64,000 bases of DNA from Pirellulales bacterium (GCA_036499395.1 DASYDW010000068.1:248001-312000), one strand, 5' to 3'; positions 44,693-53,754 are shown, counted from the stretch's first letter. Notes: a model not told the origin generated them from the letters alone. Made by a program: numbers and translations.

Positions 44693-44914
44693 GAATCTCT
44701 CCCGATTAGTAACGGCTCCCGCACGGTGGGAATGCCGAATGTCTTGAGGTACGACCGCGCCGGGGGTACTACTCGGATGGCTACGCCCCAGAAAAGGCTG
44801 GAAACCCCTCACATGTGTTTCCGCCATCTCCCGCCGGCGAAGCCAGTATAAGCCCGGTGGTGGAGACAACGGAAGTCATCGAAAGGCTCTGTGCCGTGGC
44901 CGATTTGCTGCCCC

Positions 44915-44927
44915 CCCTGCCCTGCCC
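44915..44927 (-). other. KOPS-like pair (2 x GGGCAGGG)
   Basis: Octamers at 44915-44922 and 44920-44927 in the 297-bp gap between asd and the HTTM gene. The 20 bp starting at 44,911 are identical to those starting at 52,753. Apart from this block I see nothing in that gap. Confidence 0.8.
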
Positions 44928-44989
44928 CGCTCGATGACGGTTCGCCGGCGTCTTTATTCCGCAATCCGGCCTTTGCAATGTTAGGCGCG

Positions 44990-46027
44990 TCAGTTGAGCT
45001 TCGAGGCTCTGGCGGCCGGTGGGCGGCGGCGTTGCTGCGGTCGGGCGACGGCTGCTGTGGGGGTAGAAACGGCTTCCTCCCCCCTGCCCTCTTCCGCGGG
45101 TGCGCGTTCGATCAGCATGCGCACCAATCGCGGCGAGACAAAGGATGTGCAGCCGATCAGCATTACCAGCCCGAACGTGATCATGCCCATCCCCAGGGCA
45201 ATTCCCATGTGCAGCGGGACGGCCATGGCCAGGATCAGCGGTCGTAGTTTTGGCACCCAAATCAGGGCGCAAAACGAGAGTTCCCAAAAGACCGTGATGT
45301 GCGTCAATGCCGCCACCAGCACGGGCCAGGTTGCCAACCACGTTAGATCCCAGGACTGGTACTCGAGATTTGCCACGGCGCCCCAAAGAGCGTCGCCGCG
45401 CCACCAGGTTTCGCCCTGCAGCTTTGATAGGCCCGCGAAGAAGTAGATCACGCACATGTGTACTTGTATCAGGCGGATGGCCAGGTTCGCCGAGACGCTG
45501 GGGATCACCGGAGGCGCAGCCGCCTCGTCGCGATCGGCCAATAGCCGATCGACGGAGTACCGCGCGCCGCACGGCCCCAGCATGAGATACATGGCCAGCA
45601 TGACATTGATCTGGTCGAGGCCGAATTGCGCGCCCGGAACGCGGTTCACATAGGAGACTGACGCCAGAAACGAGGCCACGGCCGCGAAGCGGCTGAACAG
45701 GCCGATCGTCAACATGGCAAAGATGATTAATGCCGCGATGTGAACGGTCCACAACGCGCCACTGGAATTGATTAACCAGAAGTAGCTCCACGAAAACGGA
45801 TCGGGCTGCGCGGCACTGGCCGCCTCGGGCGAGACCCAGCCCGTCGGCAGAAAGAAATCTTCGAGCCCGATCGACCACACCAGGTGCGTATAGAACAACA
45901 TCGCGCCTGCGAGAATCCGAATCAACGACAGCGTCGCCGGATCGGAGGGCAGGAACCAGAAACGGTTCCAGCCCGCCACGAGCCACGTGGCCAGGTCGCG
46001 AACATAATCACTCACCAGCCGCATCAT
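44990..46027 (-). CDS. HTTM-domain membrane protein (vitamin K carboxylase-like)
   Basis: A 345-residue multi-pass membrane protein of the HTTM family, related in its membrane part to vitamin K-dependent gamma-carboxylase. Key segments are LSLIRILAGAMLFYTHLVWS, GLDQINVMLAMYLMLGPCGARYSVD, RLIQVHMCVIYFFAGLSKLQG and WWRGDALWGAV. Bacterial members are of unknown function and usually lack the carboxylase residues. The C-terminal tail (about 312-345) is Ala/Arg/Pro-rich and soluble, and carries a KOPS octamer. Its first two codons overlap the upstream gene's stop (ATGATG), so the pair is translationally coupled. Confidence 0.87.
   Translation of the reverse strand: MMRLVSDYVRDLATWLVAGWNRFWFLPSDPATLSLIRILAGAMLFYTHLVWSIGLEDFFLPTGWVSPEAASAAQPDPFSWSYFWLINSSGALWTVHIAALIIFAMLTIGLFSRFAAVASFLASVSYVNRVPGAQFGLDQINVMLAMYLMLGPCGARYSVDRLLADRDEAAAPPVIPSVSANLAIRLIQVHMCVIYFFAGLSKLQGETWWRGDALWGAVANLEYQSWDLTWLATWPVLVAALTHITVFWELSFCALIWVPKLRPLILAMAVPLHMGIALGMGMITFGLVMLIGCTSFVSPRLVRMLIERAPAEEGRGEEAVSTPTAAVARPQQRRRPPAARASKLN
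45082..45089 (-). other. KOPS-like octamer GGGCAGGG
   Basis: In the C-terminal tail of the HTTM gene, over codons for EEGRGEE. Confidence 0.65.
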
Positions 46028-46647
46028 GGCATCCTCACAAAGCTGCCCAACGTACGCTCGCGATACAAGCTGGGGTCATTGAGTTGCATCCCTTTGGCCA
46101 CCTGGTCGGGCGAAGGGATCAAGTGTTCTTGCATCCACAACGTCACGCGTCGCGCCTGATACTTATTCAACAAGTGGTCGGCATAACTCCGCGCGTATTG
46201 CTGCTGACCCGGGGCCAAAGGAAGCTTTGCCCATTCGGTTTGCGGTGGTGTATTGGGATCCGGTGGCGCGAGGTTGATGAATTCGCTGAGCATGAAGTGG
46301 CGGTGGTAAAACAGCCGCGGCCACTCGTCATTCAAGCTGGGGAACACGCCGCTTCGGTGCGAGTCGTCGGCGAATTCGAGTTCGTAACGGACCAGATGGC
46401 TGGGGCCTGGATCGGGCGCGAAGAATTTGTAGCTGTGATCCAGGTAGGTCGCTCCCATGTAGGGGCGAAAAACCGGATGCAAGAGATCGCCCAGCAGCGT
46501 GGGCGGCAGCGAAAAAGGTCCGACCAGAATCGCCGCTATATGCCAGAGCAAAAGCGCACTAACGACAAGCTTGGCGCCGAGGCTCCAAGGTTTGCTGCGC
46601 GGCGTCTGAGGTTCGCGGGTGTCGGCGGCTGCTGCGGTCGTGGCCAT
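46024..46647 (-). CDS. HTTM-partner membrane protein
   Basis: A 207-residue protein of unknown function. One transmembrane helix lies near the N-terminus (about 25-47, KLVVSALLLWHIAAILVGPF) and the rest is soluble, with YLDHSYKFFAPDPGPSHLVRY and LFYHRHFMLSEF. Proteins of this shape are found next to HTTM genes in planctomycetes and probably form a complex with them. It is translationally coupled to the HTTM gene. The start at 46,647 (MATTAAAAD) is inferred; the ORF extends to 46,701. Confidence 0.8.
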   Translation of the reverse strand: MATTAAAADTREPQTPRSKPWSLGAKLVVSALLLWHIAAILVGPFSLPPTLLGDLLHPVFRPYMGATYLDHSYKFFAPDPGPSHLVRYELEFADDSHRSGVFPSLNDEWPRLFYHRHFMLSEFINLAPPDPNTPPQTEWAKLPLAPGQQQYARSYADHLLNKYQARRVTLWMQEHLIPSPDQVAKGMQLNDPSLYRERTLGSFVRMP

Positions 46648-46807
46648 GCGGGTATTGTATCTAGCGACGCGTGCCGAATATTCTGCCCCAATCGCCCCCA
46701 TCGATACCGACGGCGTATCGACTCGGCGGACCTATCCGGGTATCGGTGCCCGCGCTTGCCGGCAAACAGCGATTCGCGTTACCTCGTTACTCCCGTATCA
46801 AACGACA

Positions 46808-46841
46808 AACCCTCGCACGGGACGTATCCCGTGCGAGGGTT
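46808..46841 (-). terminator. Perfect 14-bp hairpin terminator
   Basis: AACCCTCGCACGGG (46808-46821) is perfectly complementary to CCCGTGCGAGGGTT (46828-46841) with a 6-nt loop. On the - strand it is followed by TTTGTCGTTT, so it most likely ends the TIGR03000 transcript, which stops 66 bp earlier. It is the strongest hairpin I see in the window. Confidence 0.85.
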
Positions 46842-46907
46842 GTGAGTTGCAATCAATTTCGGGTGCCGTCGGTCAATCCATTGCCCAGTTGCGGTACCCG
46901 ATAAGAA

Positions 46908-47945
46908 CTACTGAACGTCAGTTCCGGTCGACGCCTGAGCGACCTGGGCCGCATCGACGTCGATCGTCAGTTCACGCGACTCGCCGGCGGCCAGCGAGAT
47001 GCGCTCGACCTTCGAGATCTTCTGACCGTTGCGTTCGAGTTCGACACGCACGGTGTAGTTGTCCCAGCTCTGGCCGTCGTTCAGCTTCGTGGTGACGAAT
47101 TCGCGAGTCGAACCAGTCGACTTCGATTCGTTACCCGACAGAAAGACCTTCGCATCGGCGGGGACATGCAGCTTCAGGCTGGTCTTGATCGGCTTGGTGG
47201 CGGTCCGCTCGTCGGCCGCTTCTTGACCCTGCAGCGGCAGGTTCACATCAGCCGATTGACCGGCTTGCAACTGGACGACCTTGCGGTCTTCGACCGTTTG
47301 GCCGTTCCGCTCGCTGATCGCACGCACTTCGTACGTGTAGTTGAAACCCGGACGGAGACCGTTCGAGACAAAGCGACGATCCATGCCAGTGCTACGGGTC
47401 AACATGCCGTTGACGTAGACCTTGGCGTCGGTCGGAACATGCACGCTCAGCACCGCCGAGCGGCCCGTGCCATTCATCGTTTGGGGGGCGTCAGTTCCGG
47501 GAGCCGGAGACTGATCCAACATCGGCGGTTCCGACGGAGTGCCCGGAGCGACCGGAGCCGCGGGGACCTGGCCAGCCGGAACGTCGCGAACCGTGGTGTA
47601 ACCACCGTTCGACCCGCCGCTGCTGCCACCACTGCTACCGCCGCTGCTGCCACCGCTCGAACCCCAGCTGCCGCCGCTGGAGTACCAGCCGCCGCTCGAG
47701 CCCGACGATCCACCGGACGAACCCGACGAACCATAGTATCCGCCCCAGCTACCGGACGACGAGCTACCACCGCTCGAGTACCAGCCGCCCGAGGAACCGG
47801 ACGAACCAGACGAACCCCACGAACCGCCGGACGAACCATAGCGGCGGTGGTGCCAAAACGCGTCAGCTTGCGGTGCAGCCATCGACCAGGCGACGCTAGC
47901 GACCAAGCCGCCAAGCACCAATTTCTTTACGTTGCCGAAGAACAT
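46908..47945 (-). CDS. TIGR03000-domain exported protein with Ser/Gly-rich stalk
   Basis: A 345-residue exported protein. It has a signal peptide (1-28, ends PQADA), then a low-complexity stalk of SSGSSGG/WYSSGG repeats (about 35-120). A linker follows, then two copies of the planctomycete-specific TIGR03000 beta-domain at about 152-230 and 250-335. Each contains a VHVPTDAKVYVNG-type strand (VPADAKVFLSGNESKSTG in the second) and a GQ-rich ERNGQ segment. The stalk repeats suggest a flexible surface or cross-linkable protein. The strong terminator downstream suggests a highly expressed monocistronic gene (inference). Function unknown. Confidence 0.88.
   Translation of the reverse strand: MFFGNVKKLVLGGLVASVAWSMAAPQADAFWHHRRYGSSGGSWGSSGSSGSSGGWYSSGGSSSSGSWGGYYGSSGSSGGSSGSSGGWYSSGGSWGSSGGSSGGSSGGSSGGSNGGYTTVRDVPAGQVPAAPVAPGTPSEPPMLDQSPAPGTDAPQTMNGTGRSAVLSVHVPTDAKVYVNGMLTRSTGMDRRFVSNGLRPGFNYTYEVRAISERNGQTVEDRKVVQLQAGQSADVNLPLQGQEAADERTATKPIKTSLKLHVPADAKVFLSGNESKSTGSTREFVTTKLNDGQSWDNYTVRVELERNGQKISKVERISLAAGESRELTIDVDAAQVAQASTGTDVQ
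47601..47850. repeat. Ser/Gly codon repeats in the TIGR03000 gene
   Basis: Imperfect short tandem repeats of Ser and Gly codons (units such as SSGSSGG and GGWYSSGG) encode the stalk. Approximate limits; coding low complexity, not an array. Confidence 0.8.
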
Positions 47946-48273
47946 AACTTGTTTGCTCCCATGGATAACGGAGGCCTAACGACTCAGTTTCCCCCACGAA
48001 CATACCAACCCTAGCATGTAATTCAAGCAACATACGTAGTTTTTTTCGATCATCCAGGATGGCAAAGAGGAGCAATCTGTATCGAGCGCAGACTACTCAG
48101 AATCCGCATCGTCCGAATAATCGTGTTGAACTGCGCAGTCTGGTTTGTTTGGATGGCCTTGCGTTCCTGGCGATCGTTGCTAGTTGCACTGGCGGACGAT
48201 CGATCATCATTCCTACAATCCGCACCCATCGATTCTTGATTTGCGGTTGCAATGACGTCAGAGGAAGCGCTCG
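47946..48273. other. Divergent promoter region
   Basis: About 330 bp between the TIGR03000 gene and rodA. Both promoters are expected here, but I do not see a clear -35/-10, RNA gene or repeat. Confidence 0.5.
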
Positions 48274-49425
48274 ATGCTACCGGTTGCCTGGCCGCAACGT
48301 ATTCCCTGGGGGCTGCTGCTGTCGGCAGTGGGGTTGCTAGCGTTGGGTTGGGTGGGCATCGCGCGCAGCGAGGAACTCGGCGACGGCGATGGTCACTATG
48401 TGCGCCAACAGGTGATCTGGTCGGTCGCTGCGTGCTGCGTCACGTGGCTCGCGACGATGGTGGGCTATCGCTGGCTGACGCACTACGCGTACGCCGCTTT
48501 CCTGGCGATTCTATTTCTGCTCGTAGCGGTCTTTTTCTTCCCCGAGATTCACGGCACGCATCGCTGGCTGCGCCTGGGGCGCGTCGGTTTACAACCGTCG
48601 GAGTTCGCCAAACCGGTCTTCGTACTGGCGCTAGCGCGATATCTGATGTCGGGGGAGAATTATCGCACGCTGCGCGGCCTGCTTATCCCTTTGACGTTGA
48701 CCCTGGTTCCCGTCATTTTGGTATTGCGCGAACCGGATTTGGGAACATCGCTGGTCTTCATTCCGGTGCTGTTCGCCATGCTTTATGCCGCAGGGGCGCG
48801 CAAGACCGACCTGGTCGTGTTGACCGTGTGCGGGATCGTGATGTTGCCCCTCCTGTGGACGCAAATGAGCGGCGAGCAGAAATCTCGCGTCACGGCGCTT
48901 TTCGATCAATCCGGGCCTGATAGAGCTCCCAGCGATGACGGTTATCATCTGCACCAGTCGAAGCAGCTACTCTCGCTGGGCGGGATCCGAGGAAGCATGA
49001 TCGCAGGCGAGGCCGTGGCGGATCGGGCCGTTTACCAACTGCCCGAGGATCACACCGACTTTGTTTTCATCGTCCTGGCCGAGCGGCTCGGCTGGTGTGG
49101 CGTGCTTGCGGTGCTGGTTCTCGAATTTGGCGTCGTCATCAGCGCCATGGGAATCGCGCAAGCGACCCGCGAGCCATTTGGACGATTGACGGCCATGGGA
49201 CTTGCGACGTTGGTCGGGGTGCAGGCCGTGATCAATACCGCGATGACGGTGGGGATTTTGCCGGTGACCGGGCTGTCATTGCCGTTGGTTAGCTATGGCG
49301 GATCGGGGTTGATCGCGCACAGCTTGGCGTTGGGATTACTGGTGAACATTGCGCTACGGCCAGGCTTCGAGGTGACGGCCACGCCGTTTCGATTCGTGGC
49401 GCGCAGACCCGTGCGACAGGTTTGA
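48274..49425 (+). CDS. rodA: SEDS-family peptidoglycan polymerase / cell-shape protein RodA
   Basis: A 383-residue membrane protein with about ten helices, of the RodA/FtsW family that polymerises lipid II into glycan strands. Diagnostic segments are THRWLRLGRVGLQPSEFAK, LREPDLGTSLVFIP (with the catalytic Asp of the family), LPEDHTDFVFIVLAERLG and GLSLPLVSYGGSGL. AGAGGA lies 8 nt before the ATG. Its short length and N-terminus favour RodA over FtsW. No pbp2, mreB or mreC genes are near. It supports the presence of peptidoglycan in this planctomycete. Confidence 0.92.
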   Translation: MLPVAWPQRIPWGLLLSAVGLLALGWVGIARSEELGDGDGHYVRQQVIWSVAACCVTWLATMVGYRWLTHYAYAAFLAILFLLVAVFFFPEIHGTHRWLRLGRVGLQPSEFAKPVFVLALARYLMSGENYRTLRGLLIPLTLTLVPVILVLREPDLGTSLVFIPVLFAMLYAAGARKTDLVVLTVCGIVMLPLLWTQMSGEQKSRVTALFDQSGPDRAPSDDGYHLHQSKQLLSLGGIRGSMIAGEAVADRAVYQLPEDHTDFVFIVLAERLGWCGVLAVLVLEFGVVISAMGIAQATREPFGRLTAMGLATLVGVQAVINTAMTVGILPVTGLSLPLVSYGGSGLIAHSLALGLLVNIALRPGFEVTATPFRFVARRPVRQV

Positions 49426-49433
49426 CGCAAGCC

Positions 49434-50660
49434 TTATTTTTCTTTTTCGTTTTTCGGCGTGCCAGAAATCTGCACATCGTCGAACGAAACTTCGCCCACG
49501 CCCCCCAGCAATCCGATTCGCACGATGGCTTCGCGAGCGTTGGTGGGGACGCGGACGTGTCCTTCCTCGCGTTTCCAGTCGGCCGTGCCGCGCCAGGGTC
49601 CCAGTCCGCGTTGCCCGACCATCGCCCGTTTCGCATCGTAGAAGGTGATGGCCAGCATCGGCAGTTGTTCGGAATTCTGACCCGGCTGCACATCCTTGAC
49701 GCGTACCCAGGTCGAAAGCTCGAGCTGGTCGACCTTGCGCCCGTCCACGGGAAAGGCTTGCAGCGCCTGACAGCCTCGGCCGGGAACATCGTTTGTGAAG
49801 GTGATCGCGCGCTTTCCTTCCGGAGCCCCGCCGGTCAATTCGCCGTGCCGTAAATAATGCCAGCCGCGCGGCTCTTCGCTATCCTTGTTCGTTTCCTCGA
49901 ACGTGCCGTTGATGATCGACGGATGCAGCGGATCGGGTTTTACCTGTCGTTGGTCCTCGGCCGTGCCGGTCATGGGAACGAACAGTGTGGGGCGCAACGC
50001 TTCGGAAACCAACTTGCCGTCTTCCTTGCGAAACAGATACAGCACCTGCTGGTACCGCTGCCCGAGGGGGACGATCATGCGGCCCCCTTCTTTCAATTGA
50101 TCGACGAGCGGCTTCGGCACGTCCTCGGGAGAGCACGTGACGACGATCTTGTCGAATGGCGCATGCTCGGCCCAACCTTTGTAGCCGTCGTCGACTTTGG
50201 TGATGACGTTCGTGTACTTCAATCGCTTCAACGTGGCGGCCGCGCGCTTACCGAGTACATCGACGATTTCGATCGAATAGACCTTGTCGACCAGCGGTGA
50301 AAGTATGGCGGCCTGAAAGCCGCTGCCGGTACCGATTTCGAGCACCTTATCGGTCGGCTGTGGCTCGAGCTGTTCGGTCATGTAGGCCACGATGAATGGT
50401 GGCGAGATCGTCTGTCCGGCGCCGATCGGCAGCGCCATATCGTAATACGCGTGCTGCCGCTCGCCGGAGGGTACGAACTCGTGTCGCAGCGTCTTGCGCA
50501 TGGAGTTGATTACGCCACGATCCGTGATGCCGGGCGCGACGATGTCCTGGTCGACCATCTGATTGCGTGCCGCGTCATACTCGGCTTGCGTAGCCTGAGC
50601 ACGTGCCGTTTCGGCGGCGGCGAGGAAAACTACCAGCAGAAGGGGAAGCGCGCGAGTCAT
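49434..50660 (-). CDS. pcm: Exported protein-L-isoaspartate O-methyltransferase with C-terminal beta-domain
   Basis: A 408-residue protein: a signal peptide (1-22, ends ETARA), then a full isoaspartate methyltransferase domain (about 24-225). The latter has MVDQDI, HEFVPSGERQHAYYD, IGAGQTISPPFIVAYM and the SAM-binding VLEIGTGSGFQAAIL. A C-terminal domain (about 255-400) is a beta-sandwich like carbohydrate-binding modules (INGTFEETNK, GWHYLRHG, LELSTWVRVKDV). The usual enzyme repairs damaged Asp/Asn residues in the cytoplasm, so export and fusion are unusual. The start at 50,660 is the one that gives a signal peptide. It converges with rodA, 8 bp apart. Confidence 0.88.
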   Translation of the reverse strand: MTRALPLLLVVFLAAAETARAQATQAEYDAARNQMVDQDIVAPGITDRGVINSMRKTLRHEFVPSGERQHAYYDMALPIGAGQTISPPFIVAYMTEQLEPQPTDKVLEIGTGSGFQAAILSPLVDKVYSIEIVDVLGKRAAATLKRLKYTNVITKVDDGYKGWAEHAPFDKIVVTCSPEDVPKPLVDQLKEGGRMIVPLGQRYQQVLYLFRKEDGKLVSEALRPTLFVPMTGTAEDQRQVKPDPLHPSIINGTFEETNKDSEEPRGWHYLRHGELTGGAPEGKRAITFTNDVPGRGCQALQAFPVDGRKVDQLELSTWVRVKDVQPGQNSEQLPMLAITFYDAKRAMVGQRGLGPWRGTADWKREEGHVRVPTNAREAIVRIGLLGGVGEVSFDDVQISGTPKNEKEK

Positions 50661-50854
50661 GGTGCGTACCCGGTCCGGGCTGAGCGATGCCTGAGAACTC
50701 TTTCCTTCTCTCCATCGTTGCCGGCCGAGAAAGACTTGTCTACATCGATGCCGTTGCCGCATCTGGATAAGGCCGATAGATTGGCCGTGTGGCCCACATT
50801 GACGATGTGTTGGGTTTTGGCGGTTTTGCAGTTTTTTTCAGCCCCAGGCGCAAC

Positions 50855-52687
50855 ATGCTTAACGAGCGGCTGAAAACACTCGTGGTCGATCGCCTGTTGC
50901 CGCGGGTGCAACGTCCCGCGCAGTATCTGGGGGGCGAGCTGAACGCGGTCCGCAAGGACCACTCGACCGTGCGTGGCAAGCTCTGTCTGGCCTTTCCTGA
51001 TTCGTACACGATCGGAATGAGCCATCACGGATTGCAAGTTCTGTATTCGCTGATGAACGCTCGGGAGGACTGGGCGTGCGAGCGTGTCTTCGCTCCCTGG
51101 GTGGATATGGAGCAAGAGCTCCGCGCGGCAGAATTGCCTCTTTACAGCTTAGAGACCTTCACGCCGCTGGCGAGTTTTGACGTGCTCGGCTTTACGTTGC
51201 AATACGAGCTGTCGTATACGAACGTACTGACGATGCTCGACTTAGGAGGGGTCGCCGTCTTAGGCAGCGAGCGGACATTGGCCGAGCCGCTGGTGATCGC
51301 GGGCGGCCCGTGCGCGCAGAATCCGGAGCCCCTGGCCGACTTTATCGACGTTTTTGTCGTTGGGGATGGCGAACCCAGCCTGCCACGATTGTGCGACGAG
51401 TGGTTGAATATCCGCGCCGATATCATCGGCGGCGAGGGAATTCGTGACGGCCAGCGCGGCCGCGACCAGCGCTCCCGAGCGCTGCTGCAATTAGCTACGC
51501 GGCTGCCGTTTGCTTACGTGCCCCGCTGGTACGAAGCGGAATACGACGAGAGCGGGAAATTGCTGGCCACGCGGTCGACACATCCGGATGTGCCGGCGAC
51601 GATCGAGCCCTCGGTGATCGACGATTTGGACGCGATGCCGCTTCCGCTGGCTCCGCTAGTGCCGGTTGTCGAATGCGTACACGATCGGATTGCCATCGAG
51701 ATCATGCGTGGATGCCCCTGGCAGTGCCGCTTTTGCCAGAGCACCGTGATCAAGCGTCCCTTGCGCGTGCGACGTGTGGAGACGATCGTCGCGGCGGCGC
51801 TTGCCGCTTACCACAGCACCGGCTTCAACGAGATTTCACTACTTTCGCTTTCGACCAGCGACTATCCGTGGTTCGTCGAGTTGCTCGCGCGGATGCACGA
51901 GACCTTTGCGCCGCTGGGAGTCAAGCTGGCGCTACCGAGCCTGCGCGTCAACGAGCAATTGCGTGGCGTGGCGGCGCTCTTGTCGAGCGATCGTCGCGGG
52001 CTGACGCTGGCGCCCGAGGTAGCGCGCGACGATATGCGCGAGCAGATTCGCAAGAAGATCACGAACGAAGATCTGTACGTTGGATGTCGCGAGGCGTTTC
52101 GCCACGGTTGGCGGCATGTAAAGCTGTATTTCATGTGCGGCCTGCCCGGTGAACGGGCCGTCGACTTGGATGGGATCGTCGAGATGGCCGAAACCATCTC
52201 ACGCATCGGCAAGGAAGAACTGGGGCAATACGCGAAGGTGACGGCCAGCGTGTCGAATTTCGTTCCCAAGCCACACACGCCGTACCAATGGAACGGAATG
52301 CAATCGCGAGAATACCTGCGGTGGGCGCGAAATTATCTGTTGAAGAAGCGGCGAATTCGGGCTGTTGAGGTCAAGTGTCATCCGATCGAGGATTCGTTGG
52401 TCGAGGGGGTTCTCAGCCGTGGCGATCGCCGCGTCGGCGCGGCGATTTTGCTCGCCTGGCGGCGCGGCGCGCGATTTGATAGTTGGGGAGAGCAATTCGA
52501 CGCCGCTCGCTGGTGGCAAGCGTTCGAGGATTGCGCGATCGACATTCCCAAGGTCTTGCATCACACCGAGCCCTTGGATGCCCGGCTGCCGTGGGATCAT
52601 ATCAACGTGCGTAAAGGGCGCACGTACCTCGAGAAGGAACAAACTCGCTCCGTGCTGCAACTGGCCTCGATGGCCGATGCCGTATAA
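50855..52687 (+). CDS. B12-binding/radical-SAM protein, TIGR03960-like
   Basis: A 610-residue radical-SAM enzyme. The N-terminal part (about 1-240) resembles a B12-binding-like domain (LGFTLQYELSYTNVLTML, VIAGGPCAQNPEPLADFID, VVGDGEPSLP). The catalytic core has the 4Fe-4S motif CPWQCRFC in EIMRGCPWQCRFCQST, followed by GFNEISLLSLSTSDYP. TIGR03960 proteins are usually paired with a TIGR03936 gene; none follows here. The exact reaction is unknown. The start at 50,855 (MLNERLKTL) is chosen by family fit; the upstream ATG at 50,789 is unlikely. Confidence 0.9.
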   Translation: MLNERLKTLVVDRLLPRVQRPAQYLGGELNAVRKDHSTVRGKLCLAFPDSYTIGMSHHGLQVLYSLMNAREDWACERVFAPWVDMEQELRAAELPLYSLETFTPLASFDVLGFTLQYELSYTNVLTMLDLGGVAVLGSERTLAEPLVIAGGPCAQNPEPLADFIDVFVVGDGEPSLPRLCDEWLNIRADIIGGEGIRDGQRGRDQRSRALLQLATRLPFAYVPRWYEAEYDESGKLLATRSTHPDVPATIEPSVIDDLDAMPLPLAPLVPVVECVHDRIAIEIMRGCPWQCRFCQSTVIKRPLRVRRVETIVAAALAAYHSTGFNEISLLSLSTSDYPWFVELLARMHETFAPLGVKLALPSLRVNEQLRGVAALLSSDRRGLTLAPEVARDDMREQIRKKITNEDLYVGCREAFRHGWRHVKLYFMCGLPGERAVDLDGIVEMAETISRIGKEELGQYAKVTASVSNFVPKPHTPYQWNGMQSREYLRWARNYLLKKRRIRAVEVKCHPIEDSLVEGVLSRGDRRVGAAILLAWRRGARFDSWGEQFDAARWWQAFEDCAIDIPKVLHHTEPLDARLPWDHINVRKGRTYLEKEQTRSVLQLASMADAV

Positions 52688-52756
52688 TGGGAGCGAGCGC
52701 GCCGCGAGGAAGGCCGAACAACGCGCTGCACGAGTTCGTTAATTCGGCTTTACCCC

Positions 52757-52769
52757 CCCTGCCCTGCCC
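52757..52769 (-). other. KOPS-like pair at the HAD gene ribosome-binding position
   Basis: Octamers at 52757-52764 and 52762-52769; the full C-rich tract on the + strand ends 5 nt before the ATG of the HAD gene, where a Shine-Dalgarno would normally be. Confidence 0.8.
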
Positions 52770-52775
52770 CGCCGC

Positions 52776-53612
52776 ATGTCAAGATTTCGGTTGTTGGCCA
52801 TTGATATCGATGGAACGCTGGTAAACAGCCGGGATCAATTGACGGCGCCCACCCGCGCGGCGCTGCGCAAGGCGGTTGCGTCTGGCATTCGCGTCGTGCT
52901 GGCCACGGGGCGTCGTTACAGCCGCGCGCTTCCCCTGGTCGAGCCATTGTCGCTGGACGTCCCACTGGTCACGGCCAGTGGCGCCCTCATTAAAGACCCA
53001 CTCGACCATCGCACATTGTTCCGCGCGTCGTTTGCGCCGGGCGTGCTCGAAGAGGCATTGCGAATGGTCGACCAGGCGGGCTACGACCCGTTGCTGTACG
53101 CCGACACTTACGCCGAGGGGTTCGATCTTTACTGCCGGCGCACGCAGGTCGAGCAGCCTGAGCTGATGGAGTTTTTCGAGAGGAATCCTGATTGCCACCG
53201 CCTCTGCCCCGAGTTGGTTGCCACTCCACCGCCGGGTGTTTTCTCGTGTTTTGCGATGGGGCCGCGGGAAGAAATGATGGCCCTGTGCGGGCAATTGGAA
53301 GAGCGTTTTCCGGAAGACCTTTATGTACACGTGCTTCGCAGTCCGCGCTATGCGGGATACATGTGCGAGATCGCTCCGGCCGGCGTGACGAAATGGAGCG
53401 GCATCGAACACCTGGCGCACGATTGGGGAATCGCCGACGCAGAAATTTGCGCCGTCGGTGACGACGTGAACGATATCCCGATGATCCGTGCCGCGGGCTT
53501 GGGCGTAGCGATGGGAAACGCACAGGACGAAGTAAAGGCCGCGGCCGATCGGATCGCTCCGGGGCATGACGAAGATGGGTTGGCGGCGGTTGTCGAATGG
53601 CTGCTGAACTGA
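52776..53612 (+). CDS. HAD-superfamily phosphatase (Cof type)
   Basis: A 278-residue haloacid-dehalogenase-fold phosphatase of the Cof/IIB subtype. The nucleophile motif DIDGTLVNS is at about residues 10-18, motif II is VLATGRRYS, the basic residue is in GVTKWSGIEHLA and the acidic motif is GDDVNDIPMI. The cap domain lies between 80 and 185. Substrates are typically sugar or nucleotide phosphates. No purine-rich ribosome-binding site precedes the ATG, because a tandem KOPS occupies that spot. It lies 142 bp upstream of ribF on the same strand; a flavin-related phosphatase role is possible but not shown. Confidence 0.92.
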   Translation: MSRFRLLAIDIDGTLVNSRDQLTAPTRAALRKAVASGIRVVLATGRRYSRALPLVEPLSLDVPLVTASGALIKDPLDHRTLFRASFAPGVLEEALRMVDQAGYDPLLYADTYAEGFDLYCRRTQVEQPELMEFFERNPDCHRLCPELVATPPPGVFSCFAMGPREEMMALCGQLEERFPEDLYVHVLRSPRYAGYMCEIAPAGVTKWSGIEHLAHDWGIADAEICAVGDDVNDIPMIRAAGLGVAMGNAQDEVKAAADRIAPGHDEDGLAAVVEWLLN

Positions 53613-53734
53613 GCTGGGCGCATTCGGTTTCACACCCGTCTCGGTTCCAGACTTCCGGATATGAGGTAGGTTTGACCGTTCGGTTTGCCACAGCCCATAA
53701 TGGGAGTTGGCACCATCGTTTTAACGCCTCACCC

Positions 53735-53747
53735 CCCTGCCCTGCCC
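53735..53747 (-). other. KOPS-like pair at the ribF ribosome-binding position
   Basis: Octamers at 53735-53742 and 53740-53747. The tract ends 6 nt before the GTG start of ribF; same layout as at the HAD gene upstream. Confidence 0.8.
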
Positions 53748-53754
53748 CGCGCCT

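Noticed and set aside
47601-47850. CRISPR-like array
   Set aside because: The periodicity is Ser/Gly codon repetition in an open coding frame; there are no spacers and no cas genes.
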